The position numbers and the translations under genes are program-made. A DNA stretch of 64,000 nucleotides from Phycomyces nitens. Taxonomy: Eukaryota; Mucoromycota; Mucoromycetes; Mucorales; Phycomycetaceae. Positions within the stretch are counted from its first letter, which is position 1; each line of letters starts with the position of its first letter. The stretch lies in NCBI GenBank assembly GCA_022702545.1, contig JAHRBC010000007.1, positions 806,001 to 870,000 of the forward strand, in the 5' to 3' direction. Below the pieces are notes generated by a model. It had not been told where the DNA came from. It saw only the letters and a program-made list of their open reading frames with translations, and ran no database searches. Below are positions 47,491-57,490 of the stretch, one piece after another.

Positions 47491-48907
47491 CTAGTATTTT
47501 GTGTTGCCTCCATGGGCATCGATTACTGCTTGGCATCAGCTCTGCATACTCCCTGTGATATTTGTAGTAGAAATTGGGACGGTGGATACTTTGAGACTCT
47601 TTATTGTGGTTTAGAAAAAGTTAAAGTATATCCAGTTATTGATTCAAGAAGTATGTTAACTTAGTATTTATAATTATTGTTATAATTCTTATCAGCTTGG
47701 ATATTCATTATCATAATAGCTGTGTTATCAGTTAATAGGTATTTTGGGACTTTGTCCCACAATAGATTGGGTATGGTATTCTCATATTTGGATAAGGATT
47801 TCTGGATGGTATAGTTTGTCTTGATTTTAGATAATCCAGCTATCTGGGTTTATATATCACTTTTCTCTGATATACCGTTATGCCAAATACAACACTCCCG
47901 ACCAAGTGTCCTGCAAACTCTACGTCTAGTCTTGTCCATTCCTCTTGCAAGGCGACTTCCAATTCGTCCAGAGAGTTGATAGAGAGTCTTCTCTTGTCAA
48001 CTAGCTTTTCAAGAGCACTCCATATGTGCTCAATAGGTTTAAGGTCAGGACTTTGGGCTGGCCAGTAGTCAAAGCCTCTGATCCAATAGATACCCTTCCA
48101 CCATTGAGCATATCCACCTGTGTGGCAACTTGCACCATCTTCCTGAAGAAGGAAATTCTTCTATTCACTCTCGGTAAGAGCAGTATACCAAGGATAAAAA
48201 GAGTTTGCTAGGATATTGACATATTCATCCTGGTTTACACTTTTGGTTTTGATCACCTTTAAAGGGCCAAATCCTCCAGCCCAAAAGCACCCCCACACCA
48301 TAACTCCTCCTCCACCCCACTTTACTGTAGAGATGGTATGTCTTGCTTCATACCTTTCTCCAACCTTTCAAAGGACTCATTTGGCTCCGTCATTACCTTC
48401 CAAGCAAAAACGGGACTCATCCAACCATATCACATTGCTCCACTGTTCAATAGACTAATCTACCTTGTCCTTGGCCCAATGAACTCTTAACTCCTTGTGA
48501 AGTGGAGTCAAGTGAGGCTTGTGTACAGCAACGCATGATTTGAAGTCAAGGCGCTTGACATACTCAATCACTGTGTTTTGGCAGACATCGATTGACATGT
48601 CACCTAATGCCTTTCTCAGCTGATTATATGAGGCAAATGGATCGTCCCATATAATTCTTTCCAGATGCCTCTCAGCTCTCTCATCTATCTTTCTGGGTGC
48701 GCCAGTTGATGTATGAGGTAAAGGATTACCACGTTCCTTGATACATCGTTTAATTGTTTGCACACTAGGCAGACTTATCTCGACGAGCTCTGCAATCTTG
48801 CTGAGGGTAAGATTGGCCTTTGAGAGATAGAAAACTCCCCAATATTTTCTTTTTTCTCTTGGGATATAAGGTCTCCGTGAGTGTTTTGTAGATTCTTGGG
48901 TAGACAT
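47491..48907 (-). pseudogene. Tc1-like transposase with nonsense mutations (element B)
   Basis: Start ATG at 48907. It has a helix-turn-helix (LSKIAELVEISLPSVQTIK), then GAPRKIDERAERHLERII, WLDESRF, LLQEDGASCHTGGYAQWW and PAQSPDLKPIEHIW, so all three catalytic acidic residues persist. Four in-frame stops interrupt it (at 48455-48457 and three further downstream). Each can be derived from a Gln or Arg codon by one C-to-T change. Near the 3' end the coding is split by a ~315-bp insert, after which CQAVIDAHGGNTKY completes the C terminus. Confidence 0.88.
47558..47872. mobile_element. ~315-bp insert inside transposase B
   Basis: It interrupts the conserved VGS-M...CQAVIDA region. TGATAT occurs at both edges (about 47562 and 47870), which may be a target duplication. 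No coding or TG...CA ends are clear, so its class is unknown. Confidence 0.5.
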
Positions 48908-49191
48908 GTTGGTTTGTTTGATGAATTTCTCATAAAGGAAGATTTTTATTGAGGAATGAGTATAAATTTTTATTGCTTTTTTAAATTTATTTAACATTAT
49001 TGTTTGTGACTGTACACTGTTACAATATTGATTACCGGATAGCAAGAGATTGACCAGATATCACAACGGCCATATACCAGACTCAGGGCTGAAATCCCTA
49101 CTCAGGCTTTGGAATTGAATGTCCCAACTTGAGAAGACAGCCATACCCCAGACACAGAAGTGCCTCTCGCACAGGCTGAGTTGGTTTGGTT

Positions 49192-50510
49192 GCCAATAAA
49201 TAAAACTTGGAAAATAAAAATCAATGAAACCCCCTAATAAATAAATTTGAAAAATTAAAAAAAAAATTAAAAAAAATTAAAAAATAGTAATAGTCTACTA
49301 AGCTCTCCTTCTTAGTAGACTGGAATCTTTGAAGCCACCAAAGTGTCGGACATTTATGATGGCTGAGTAGGTTTAGAAAAGATATAAAAGAGGACAATAT
49401 TTCATTGAATAAAAAGGATCTATCTTTCTATCTTTGTTTACGACTCCCAGTGAGTTTGGGCAAATATTGGGTGTATTATAGCATTGGAAGAACAATACAG
49501 ATCCAAAACGACAAAAAATAAAATAAAAAAAAAGTGCAACAGTACTCTACCAAGCTAAGCTTGGTAGATTGGAATCCCCGCGGCTACTGAAGTCCAAGCT
49601 GAGACTTGGCCAAAGTCCCAGGTACTGCCCCGACATACGACTCAGCTGATTAAGAATTTTCACTTTCCCAATTTCCAAGCCCGGGAATCGAACCCCGGAC
49701 TCAGACCTTGGAAATCCAACGCCTTAACCAACCCCGCCATACGCCAGTATTACCAGTATATAGAAAATTAAGAAATACGTGCAACTCTTTGCTTGCCTTT
49801 TATGGTAATAATGTCTATAGTGTCTGCTGAGTATTTTTTTATCAAATTGATGTGCCCATCACTCAAGATAATAGATTCTTTACATCTGTAGAGCTAATCA
49901 CTAAATCTCATGCTAATTCAATTGCCTTTTCTTTTTCTTCTTTTTCTCCTACTGCTGCTTTTACTAAATTTTAAATATATTAACATAAAGAGTATTTGGC
50001 TGTAATGTAGTAGATTCGCATTGAGATTGCTGTAATATACACAAGCTACTTAATCAATCTCTTGCAATCAGCAAATGCGCAACAAACCTTGGGCCATCAG
50101 CAACAAAAAGCACCAAAGTATATCTAGAATAATAGAGAATTTACAAAAAGAGGGGACAGAGAGACTCTACAACCATTTGTCAATCTTGTCTTCTCTATAA
50201 AACTATTTACAGCCTTGGCTACAATACCAGTCTAGTTGATGCTATTGACTCATCAAAAGCCAAGGATAGAAAAAATAAAGGTATTATTAAGAACATGGAA
50301 AAATCGGCAAAATAATGACTAGAAGAACAAGAAGTAGTGTATCAAGATATTCGTGTCATCAGCAATAGAATAAAATAAAGGCTCGAACAAGGCTAAACAA
50401 AAGTAAATGCAATAGACCATCTTTTCACCAATGTCTTTTCTGGCAGAAAGGTCTATTTTATATTCAAGTAAAGTCAACTAGATAGAAAAACCGAACTATT
50501 CATTTAATAT
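49192..50510 (-). repeat. Third, truncated copy of block X
   Basis: Same orientation as 52247-53558 and nearly identical to it. It lacks both LTRs, stopping at a T-rich segment on one side (49192) and within CATTTAATAT on the other. The 49013-49191 and 50511-50697 flanks are unrelated to the block. It includes SINE-like copy 2. Confidence 0.9.
49530..49747 (-). mobile_element. tRNA-derived SINE-like module, copy 2
   Basis: Reverse-complement of copy 1 with the same boxes (GGAATCGAACC on the plus strand near 49684-49694) and the same terminal inverted repeat near 49546-49568. It is part of the truncated block X copy. Confidence 0.6.
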
Positions 50511-50697
50511 GCAGGTTTATAATATCATCGAGTTTGTTAATTTTCCACAATACTTGCTGCTATACAGACACGCCGCAAAACGTTTCACCCTCTGATACCA
50601 AAAATTTCAAAGGGCAATTAATAATATTTTTAATACTCAATTGCTCGTCCATTGTGAAAGATAGACCTTTTAGATTTAAAATACAAGAGGATATATG

Positions 50698-50983
50698 TGT
50701 GGTATACACACCACAGTTGAGTGAAATACAAACTCCACAACCGATCTCCGGTTACTACTTGCTAATGACCCTGGCAAGTTAACATCTCAGGAGCAGTTAC
50801 ACACCAGGCACACGTACACTTCACACTGCTACAGTGATAACCAACCATTACACGACGGGGACTTTAATTACAAGGGAATTTGAATAATAGTATATAAGCA
50901 ATCATAATATTCTTTCTTCAATAAATAACACTCTCACAGTATTCTTATTTCCCTTAAAACATACTAACAAACCATATACCTCA
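50698..50983 (+). repeat. LTR L5, probable recombination junction
   Basis: 286 bp, mirror of L4. The flanks are ATATG on the left and AGTTT on the right, where a clean insertion should show the same 5 bp. Confidence 0.85.
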
Positions 50984-51550
50984 AGTTTTATTCTCTAAAT
51001 ATTTCTTTCTTTGATTTAATATTCGTACAGACCCATACCAAGATTAAGGACAATTGATTTAAACCTCACAAAATAAAGAGTCAGCACCATAATTTTTTTA
51101 AAGGCGCTTTCCTCATTCGAATCACGGCATGTCTCAACAAAACAGCAACTTGTATGCGAGCCACGGCTATTAAAAGCACATTAGATGAAGCGATTAAGAT
51201 TTTTCATCACTCCAATAAAGCTAATCAAAGATGCGATTGTGTCATCCGGAGCGATTAGTCGAGAGTTATGCTTTTTCCGAAAGGTAGAAACACGTGTGTT
51301 TAGCCCCGAGTTTATGAGGCAGATTATTTAAAGCCAAGAATGCAGCTTAGTGGAGGCTCCATTATGCTCTAGTGATGTATATGGGCAGGAGCCGTAGGTC
51401 CTTTAAGATGATCAAGGGTATGCTTATACAGCAAGCGTATATGAACTTGCCGGGAAGAAGCCTTTCCATTTTTCGGGAAATTGAATGAAGAAAACAACCG
51501 AGAGCTTGCTTATCAAGTGGAAAATGCCCAATGCAAAAGTCAAATCTTGT

Positions 51551-51835
51551 TGTGGTATATGGTTTGTTAGTATGTTTTAAGGGAAATAAGAATACTGTGA
51601 GAGTGTTATTTATTGAAGAAAGAATATTATGATTGCTTATATACTATTATTCAAATTCCCTTGTAATTAAGTCCCTGTCGTGTAATGGTTGGTTATCATT
51701 GTAGCAGTGTGAAGTGTACGTGTGCCTGGTGTGTAACTGTTCCTGAGATGTTAACTTGCCAGGGTCATTAGCAAGTAGTAACCGGAGATCGGTTGTGGAG
51801 TTTGTATTTCACTCAACTGTGGTGTGTATACCACA
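51551..51835 (-). repeat. Solo LTR L6
   Basis: Mirror of L3. CTTGT on both sides (51546-51550 and 51836-51840) is the inherited target duplication. Confidence 0.88.
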
Positions 51836-52579
51836 CTTGTGAAATGAAAGAAGGCACTAGGTGGGTCAATAATGTTATGGCTATCAAACAGCCCAGATAT
51901 CACCCTCATTTTTAATATATGGTCAATAGTAAAGAGTAACCAGACATCGGTTATAGACCCTTTCTTCACTCGGCAACGGTAGGTATACCACACATAGTAC
52001 TCTTTTGTCGATAAACAGCTCTCATAGTATTCCCATTTCCCATGAAATACTAACAAATCTAAATACCTTACTATGAATTGGGTTTACAAAGACCACCGAT
52101 TGGTTTTGCAAAAGGTGCCACTAGTCTTTTCAAAACAGCTATTTGGCACCATGAGCACCATACAAATATTGTTTGGATAAAATACTAGAACCGATTAAAG
52201 AAAAAGAGGGGGAGGGGGTTCAATAACATATTTTCAAAATATTAATTGCCAATAAATAAAACTTGGAAAATAAAAATCAATGAAACCCCTAATAAATAAA
52301 TTTGCAAAATTAAAAAAATTAAAAAAATTAAAAAATAGTAATAGTCTACTAAGCTCTCCTTCTTAGTAGACTGGAATCTTTGAGGCCACCAAAGTGTCGG
52401 ACATTTATGATGGCTGAGTAGGTTTAGAAAAGATATAAAAGAGGACAATATTTCATTGAATAAAAAGGATCTATCTTTCTATCTTTGTTTACGACTCCCA
52501 GTGAGTTTGGGCAAATATTGGGTGTATTATAGCATTGGAAGAACAATACAGATCCAAAACGACAAAAAATAAAATAAAA

Positions 52580-52796
52580 AAAGTGCAACAGTACTCTACC
52601 AAGCTAAGCTTGGTAGATTGGAATCCCCGCGGCTACTGAAGTCCAAGCTGAGACTTGGCCAAAGTCCCAGGTACTGCCCCGACATACGACTCAGCTGATT
52701 AAGAATTTTCACTTTCCCAATTTCCAAGCCCGGGAATCGAACCCCGGACTCAGACCTTGGAAATCCAACGCCTTAACCAACCCCGCCATACGCCAG
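52580..52796 (-). mobile_element. tRNA-derived SINE-like module, copy 3
   Basis: Mirror of copy 1 within the right arm, with box B near 52735-52745 and the terminal inverted repeat near 52596-52618. Confidence 0.6.
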
Positions 52797-54148
52797 TATT
52801 ACCAGTATATAGAAAATTAAGAAATACGTGCAACTCTTTGCTTGCCTTTTATGGTAATAATGTCTATAGTGTCTGCTGAGTATTTTTTTATCAAATTGAT
52901 GTGCCCATCACTCAAGATAATAGATTCTTTACATCTGTAGAGCTAATCACTAAATCTCATGCTAATTCAATTGCCTTTTCTTTTTCTTCTTTTTCTCCTA
53001 CTGCTGCTTTTACTAAATTTTAAATATATTAACATAAAGAGTATTTGGCTGTAATGTAGTAGATTCGCATTGAGATTGCTGTAATATACACAAGCTACTT
53101 AATCAATCTCTTGCAATCAGCAAATGCGCAACAAACCTCGGGCCACCAGCAACAAAAAGCACCAAAGTATATCTAGAATAATAGAGAATTTACAAAAAGA
53201 GGAGACAGAGAGGCTCTACGACCATTTGTCAATCTTGTCTTTTCTATAAAACTATTTACAATCTTGACTGGAATACCAGTCTAGTTGATGCTATTGACTC
53301 ATCAAAAGCCAAGGATAGAAAAGAAAAGTATTATTAAGAAAATAGACAAATTGACAAAATAATAACAAGAAGAACAAGAATTAGTGTATCAAAATATTCG
53401 TGTAAGCAACAATAGAATACAATAATGACCCGGACAAGGCTAAACAAAAGTAAATGCAAAAAACCATCTTTTCACAAGTGTCTTTGCTGGTAGAAAGGTC
53501 TATTTGATATCCAAGTAAAGTCAACTAGATAGAAAAACTAAACTATTCATTTAATATATAAAGGTCTACAGAATGACCGGTTTCTTTCTTTAATTCCATA
53601 CAATACTAAATCAGCTTAGAAAGGCTCTAACCAAAGAGTGGATAAGCATTGTTTTTTTTTTCCTAGATAATATATTGCTATATATCAGGAAAGAATAAAG
53701 TGGACCTATCCCATACTAAATAAAGGTCTTGTTTTTATTATATACTCTTTGGTCAATTGCTTGTATATGTGAAGAATAAGATCAATCCAAAAACATGCTT
53801 TTTTCATTTAAAGGTCTCGACAGAGCTTACTGTAAGGCCTTGATGGAACAAGACAAGTGAGGAAGACTGGCAAGGATTTTAGGTGCTTTTATAAGGCAAG
53901 ACAAGAAGACCAAAGTCAGAGTGAACAGGAAGAGTTGGGTAGAAACAAAGATAATTAAGTACCATTTATTACGTGAATTGTTAAAGGTATATATACTGAT
54001 AGAGAAGAATGTAAAGCTATATAATAAACGATATAAAATGAAAATGTTATGTATTGTGGAATTTATTGGAGAATGTCAGAACCGGTCATCACACTTACAA
54101 TTGCTCAATACTTTCATACTAAACTTGTGATTATCGATACTTTCCACC

Positions 54149-54435
54149 TGAGGTATATTGGTTTGTTAGTATCTTGTAAGGGAAATAAGAATACTGTGAG
54201 AGTGTTATTTATTGAAGAAAGAATATTATGATTGCTTATATACTATTATTCAAATTCCCTTGTAATTAGAGTTCCCGTCATGTAATTGCTGGTTATCATT
54301 GTAGCAGTGTGAATTTTATGTGTGTCTGGTGTGTAACTGTTCCTGAGATGTTAACTTGCCAGGGTTATTAGCGAGTAGTAACCGGTGATCGGCTGTGGAG
54401 TTTTTATTTCACTCAACTGTGGTGTGTATACCACA
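54149..54435 (-). repeat. Solo LTR L7
   Basis: Mirror of L2 and likewise without a target duplication (CCACC on one side, ACTTC on the other). Confidence 0.8.
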
Positions 54436-54548
54436 ACTTCAAACTTGTGAGTTTTTTTTTTGCAATTTTTGAAAATTATTATAATAGAAAATAAACTGTA
54501 AAATATTAAAACTGAAACAGAACAAAAATATAGAGTTTTGTTAAATTA

Positions 54549-54602
54549 TTAAAGAAAGAGTATTATGGCGGCTTATATATAGTTATTATTCTAAATCCCT
54601 CA
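54549..54602 (-). repeat. Degraded LTR fragment beyond the right arm
   Basis: The stretch with AAAGAAAGAGTATTATGGCGG and CTTATATATAG resembles the second half of the LTR family in reverse orientation. It begins exactly where similarity between the two arms ends, so it may mark an older junction. Confidence 0.5.
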
Positions 54603-54619
54603 TACTTTTGACTCTATTA

Positions 54620-55990
54620 GGGGTGGTCAGGTTAGACTATTTATCTTTTATTTTTGTGGGTGTGTCAAGCCCTGGCGCCTGTAGGCATATAGGCCACCCA
54701 TGAGAGCGAAAAGAATAATTGAAAATATATAAATAAATAATAACAAAGAAACCCCTAAATACTGGGAAAAAATAAATAAGGTATAAGAACGAAAAGAAAT
54801 AAGTATTTGTGTTTGACACGGCATGACAAAGAGGGAAGTCAGCGAGAAGGAAAAGAGAGCAAGAAAAAAATCCCCAGTGGGGGAAAATGGCTTTTAAAAA
54901 AGTAAAATAAATCATACAGTTGGTAAGAATACATGCAAAATAATGATGTATAGAAAGAAAAAAGAATGAGACGTCAAGAATCGAGAATAAGTAACTAGGT
55001 ACTGACAGCACCAAGATTGGGAACGGATTTCAGCAAGGATCAGAGCTCTAAAGAGGGATCCCCTTTAGAAACTCGGACAATCCATTTATGAATCTGATCG
55101 CACAACAGAACCAAGAAAACTTGACCGTACTAAGTACAGCTTCGGGTGGACGCAGACGGGAGGGGTTGACGGGGGACAGTGGAGATTTCGGACGTAAGCC
55201 AAGGGAAAGGATCGCCGGGGACAGGCTCTCTCTGTCGTCGAGGGGTTGGTTTTGGTTTGGATGAGAGTTTAGTGGAGCGGTAAGCGGTTGCAAGGTCATT
55301 GAGGATTTGACCAGGATGTGGTTCGGGAGGGATTAGATATTGAGAGGTGGTTTGATCAATAGCACGTAGCAAAACAAGTAAGTACGGTCACCAATCGCAC
55401 CACGTACCAGGCGTTTTGTAGGACCTGGGGAGGCAGTTGAGAGCATGGTCAATGATATGGACATCCTGTGGCGGGTGAGGGTCCAAGTGTCTTTGAAGAT
55501 GCTGTACCATCGCAGTTGTATCTGGGCAGACCAGCATATGAGCCCGGTTGCCTTTGACAGCCCCACATTTACAGGCCACAGATGAGGAGGGTGGGAGCCA
55601 AGCAAAACGCCATTTGATCAGACGACGACGTTCCTGATGAGTGCAATGCAGTAGTAAGACCGGATCCCAAACAGGTTTGCACAGACCTCTAGCGACGGTA
55701 ATCGGGGGATTCTTGCTTGCAAGCTGCCTGTCGATTTCTTTTTGACGTAATTGGATATAAGCTTCTTTCAATGGGTCTTTCAGCCTGGGTTGGCTTTTTC
55801 CAAATGTCGGATATGTTTCCAAAGTACACTACGGCGAAGCTTTTCCCATTCCGTTTTGGCTTTGGTGATGCCCAGCTGCGTGGTAACAGCTTTGAGCAAG
55901 GAGTCCGAGGGTAGTGTGAGCGCACGAAGAAGAAACTTGGCTTGGAGAACCCGAAGTCGGGTGTACATATTTGGTAGAGCATCCAAAGAT
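54620..55990 (-). pseudogene. 3' remnant of a non-LTR (LINE-type) retrotransposon
   Basis: Reverse-strand frames carry DALPNMYTRLRVLQAKFLLRA near 55980, then LKEAYIQLRQKEIDRQ. A Cys/His motif follows (ACKCGAVKGNRAHMLVCP near 55535-55590), in the order and spacing I know from the region after the reverse transcriptase domain of fungal LINEs. A frameshift separates the frames around 55800. The 54620-55040 part would be the 3' untranslated end. No polymerase core remains. Confidence 0.65.
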
Positions 55991-57490
55991 CTAGTCCAGA
56001 CAGAGTCTGATTACACCTTCAACTCTTTCAGGGTTAATGCTGATTCATGCCTTGTTAGAGCGGGTGAATTACCAAAGTCGCACCGTTTTTATAACAAACC
56101 CTCGAGTTTTAGTGAAGCATATAGTGAAGACTTAACTGGAGATGCAGCATACAAAAGGCAAAAAATATTCTTAAAGAGTATATCTGTCTCATAGAAAAAG
56201 TTCCTAAAAATGATTAAATATTTGCTTTTAATAAAGCTATACATATTAAACTCTCAAAGAATGCCATATTTTCTCTTTAAACTCGCTCGTCATTCTCTTT
56301 ACTGTGCAAATAATAAAAATATATAGCGGGTTAAATATGAAATATTGAAATGATTTTTGAAAAAAAGGGACATTTATAGAGACTTGCACTATATACATGT
56401 TTACAAATTATCGAGTTTGTTAATTCCTTAAAATACTTTTGGTATACTTGTATTGTCATTTATATTTTCCTGTTACATAAGGTTACAATATTAAAAAGAT
56501 GGAAAGATGAACTTGGGATGTTGACTTGGCATCAAAAAGTCCCCATTTTAGTCCAATCGATAAAATCTTGGATAGATTGGATGGTAATATGCGATAAAAG
56601 TCAACCCAACCTACAGTACTAAAGCACCAAAGGCTCTGAACAAAAGAGTGAAAAAGTATAAGAGAGTATGTGAATATTATTGTTTTTTTATGACTAAAAT
56701 ATCACTAGTTGTAGAAAGGTGTAAAGGTGGGACTATTTCATATTGAATAAATGGCTTACTTCTATTAAATATAAAGATATACTTTACGATTATATATTCC
56801 TTAATCGATTACCTGTATACATTAATAACAAGCCCAATATTAAGTACAAGTCTCTTACTTACACATTATTATAGATTTTACAATCGCTCAATATTGTTGT
56901 AGGAATCCTGTAGTTTATATTATTATTATTATTTTTGGGAAAAGGTACTAAATATGATAAATACCATCTATCTAGATACCTTTCAATATGGGTTTCTATG
57001 TATCCTGTGTACTAGACAAAGCTTTGATTATTTCTGTCATCAATAATGTCCTTTTTTATGCCAATTGATCAGTATTTAAGCATCTTTAATAAATCAATGT
57101 AAAATCTTATAATCAAATATATTATATTTTACCAACAATTTCATAAAAGGGCAACAGAATATAAGTATATTGCAAGTTTGCGCAGCTCAAAAGCCTTGTT
57201 CACTACTGCGGCTTGGCAAAGTCCAATAATAACTGCGGCTCGGTTCGCCAAACGCATTTGGAATTTGGTGCGAACCGGAGAAGGACTTGAATTCTTGCTG
57301 CGGCAAGGATACTGCTACTCCTAATACCATTGGGTACAATTGCGACTTTTTAGCCTATCCGGGCCGGACAAATTATTAATATCTCGGCTCTTTCTTGATG
57401 GCTTACAAACAAATGAAAATCGCGCTACCTTAAATTAAGCAAACGCAGAATGCAAATCAAACCAACACACTCTCTTTGACTTCTTTCTTC
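55991..57490. other. Repeat-derived intergenic DNA upstream of the Vms1-type gene
   Basis: Near 56515-56600 the forward strand reads LASKSPHFSPIDKILDRLDG, a decayed form of the Tc1 PAQSPDLNPIEHIW region. At 56640-56830 the sequence weakly resembles block X (compare 53640-53770). GC-richer DNA with nested inverted repeats lies at 57208-57308. The promoter of the next gene should be in the last few hundred bases. Confidence 0.5.
57208..57308. repeat. Cluster of inverted repeats near the Vms1-type promoter
   Basis: 57241-57252 (CGGTTCGCCAAA) pairs with 57264-57277 with one bulge and one mismatch, and AAGTCC/GGACTT extends the symmetry outward. A second perfect hairpin, CTTGC-TGCG-GCAAG, lies near 57295-57308. 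It is much more GC-rich than its surroundings. It could be a small inverted-repeat transposon or a regulatory element. Confidence 0.55.

Larger units (their letters stand above)
47319..49012 (-). mobile_element. Tc1/mariner element B
   Basis: Terminal inverted repeats of about 33 bp start CAGTCACAAACAATAATG at both ends, flanked by TA (47317-47318 and 49013-49014). The 1,694-bp length is inflated by an insertion at about 47558-47872. CAGT termini and TA duplications are classic for this superfamily. Confidence 0.93.
50698..54548 (-). repeat. Right arm of the ~3.84-kb inverted repeat
   Basis: Reverse complement of 43018-46853. Its inner edge is LTR L5, whose outer flank (ATATG) does not match its inner flank (AGTTT). 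That mismatch marks L5 as a rearrangement junction. A 101-codon ORF (51751-52056) translates identically to its mirror (45495-45800), but it runs across LTR sequence and is not a gene. Confidence 0.95.

Noticed and set aside
53921..54231. Small ORFs in the right arm as genes
   Set aside because: They correspond to the 111-codon ORF of the left arm broken by a stop, show no known motif and sit in repeat DNA.
55751..56194. 147-codon plus-strand ORF
   Set aside because: Its first two thirds are antisense to the LINE remnant, and the rest has no recognisable feature.
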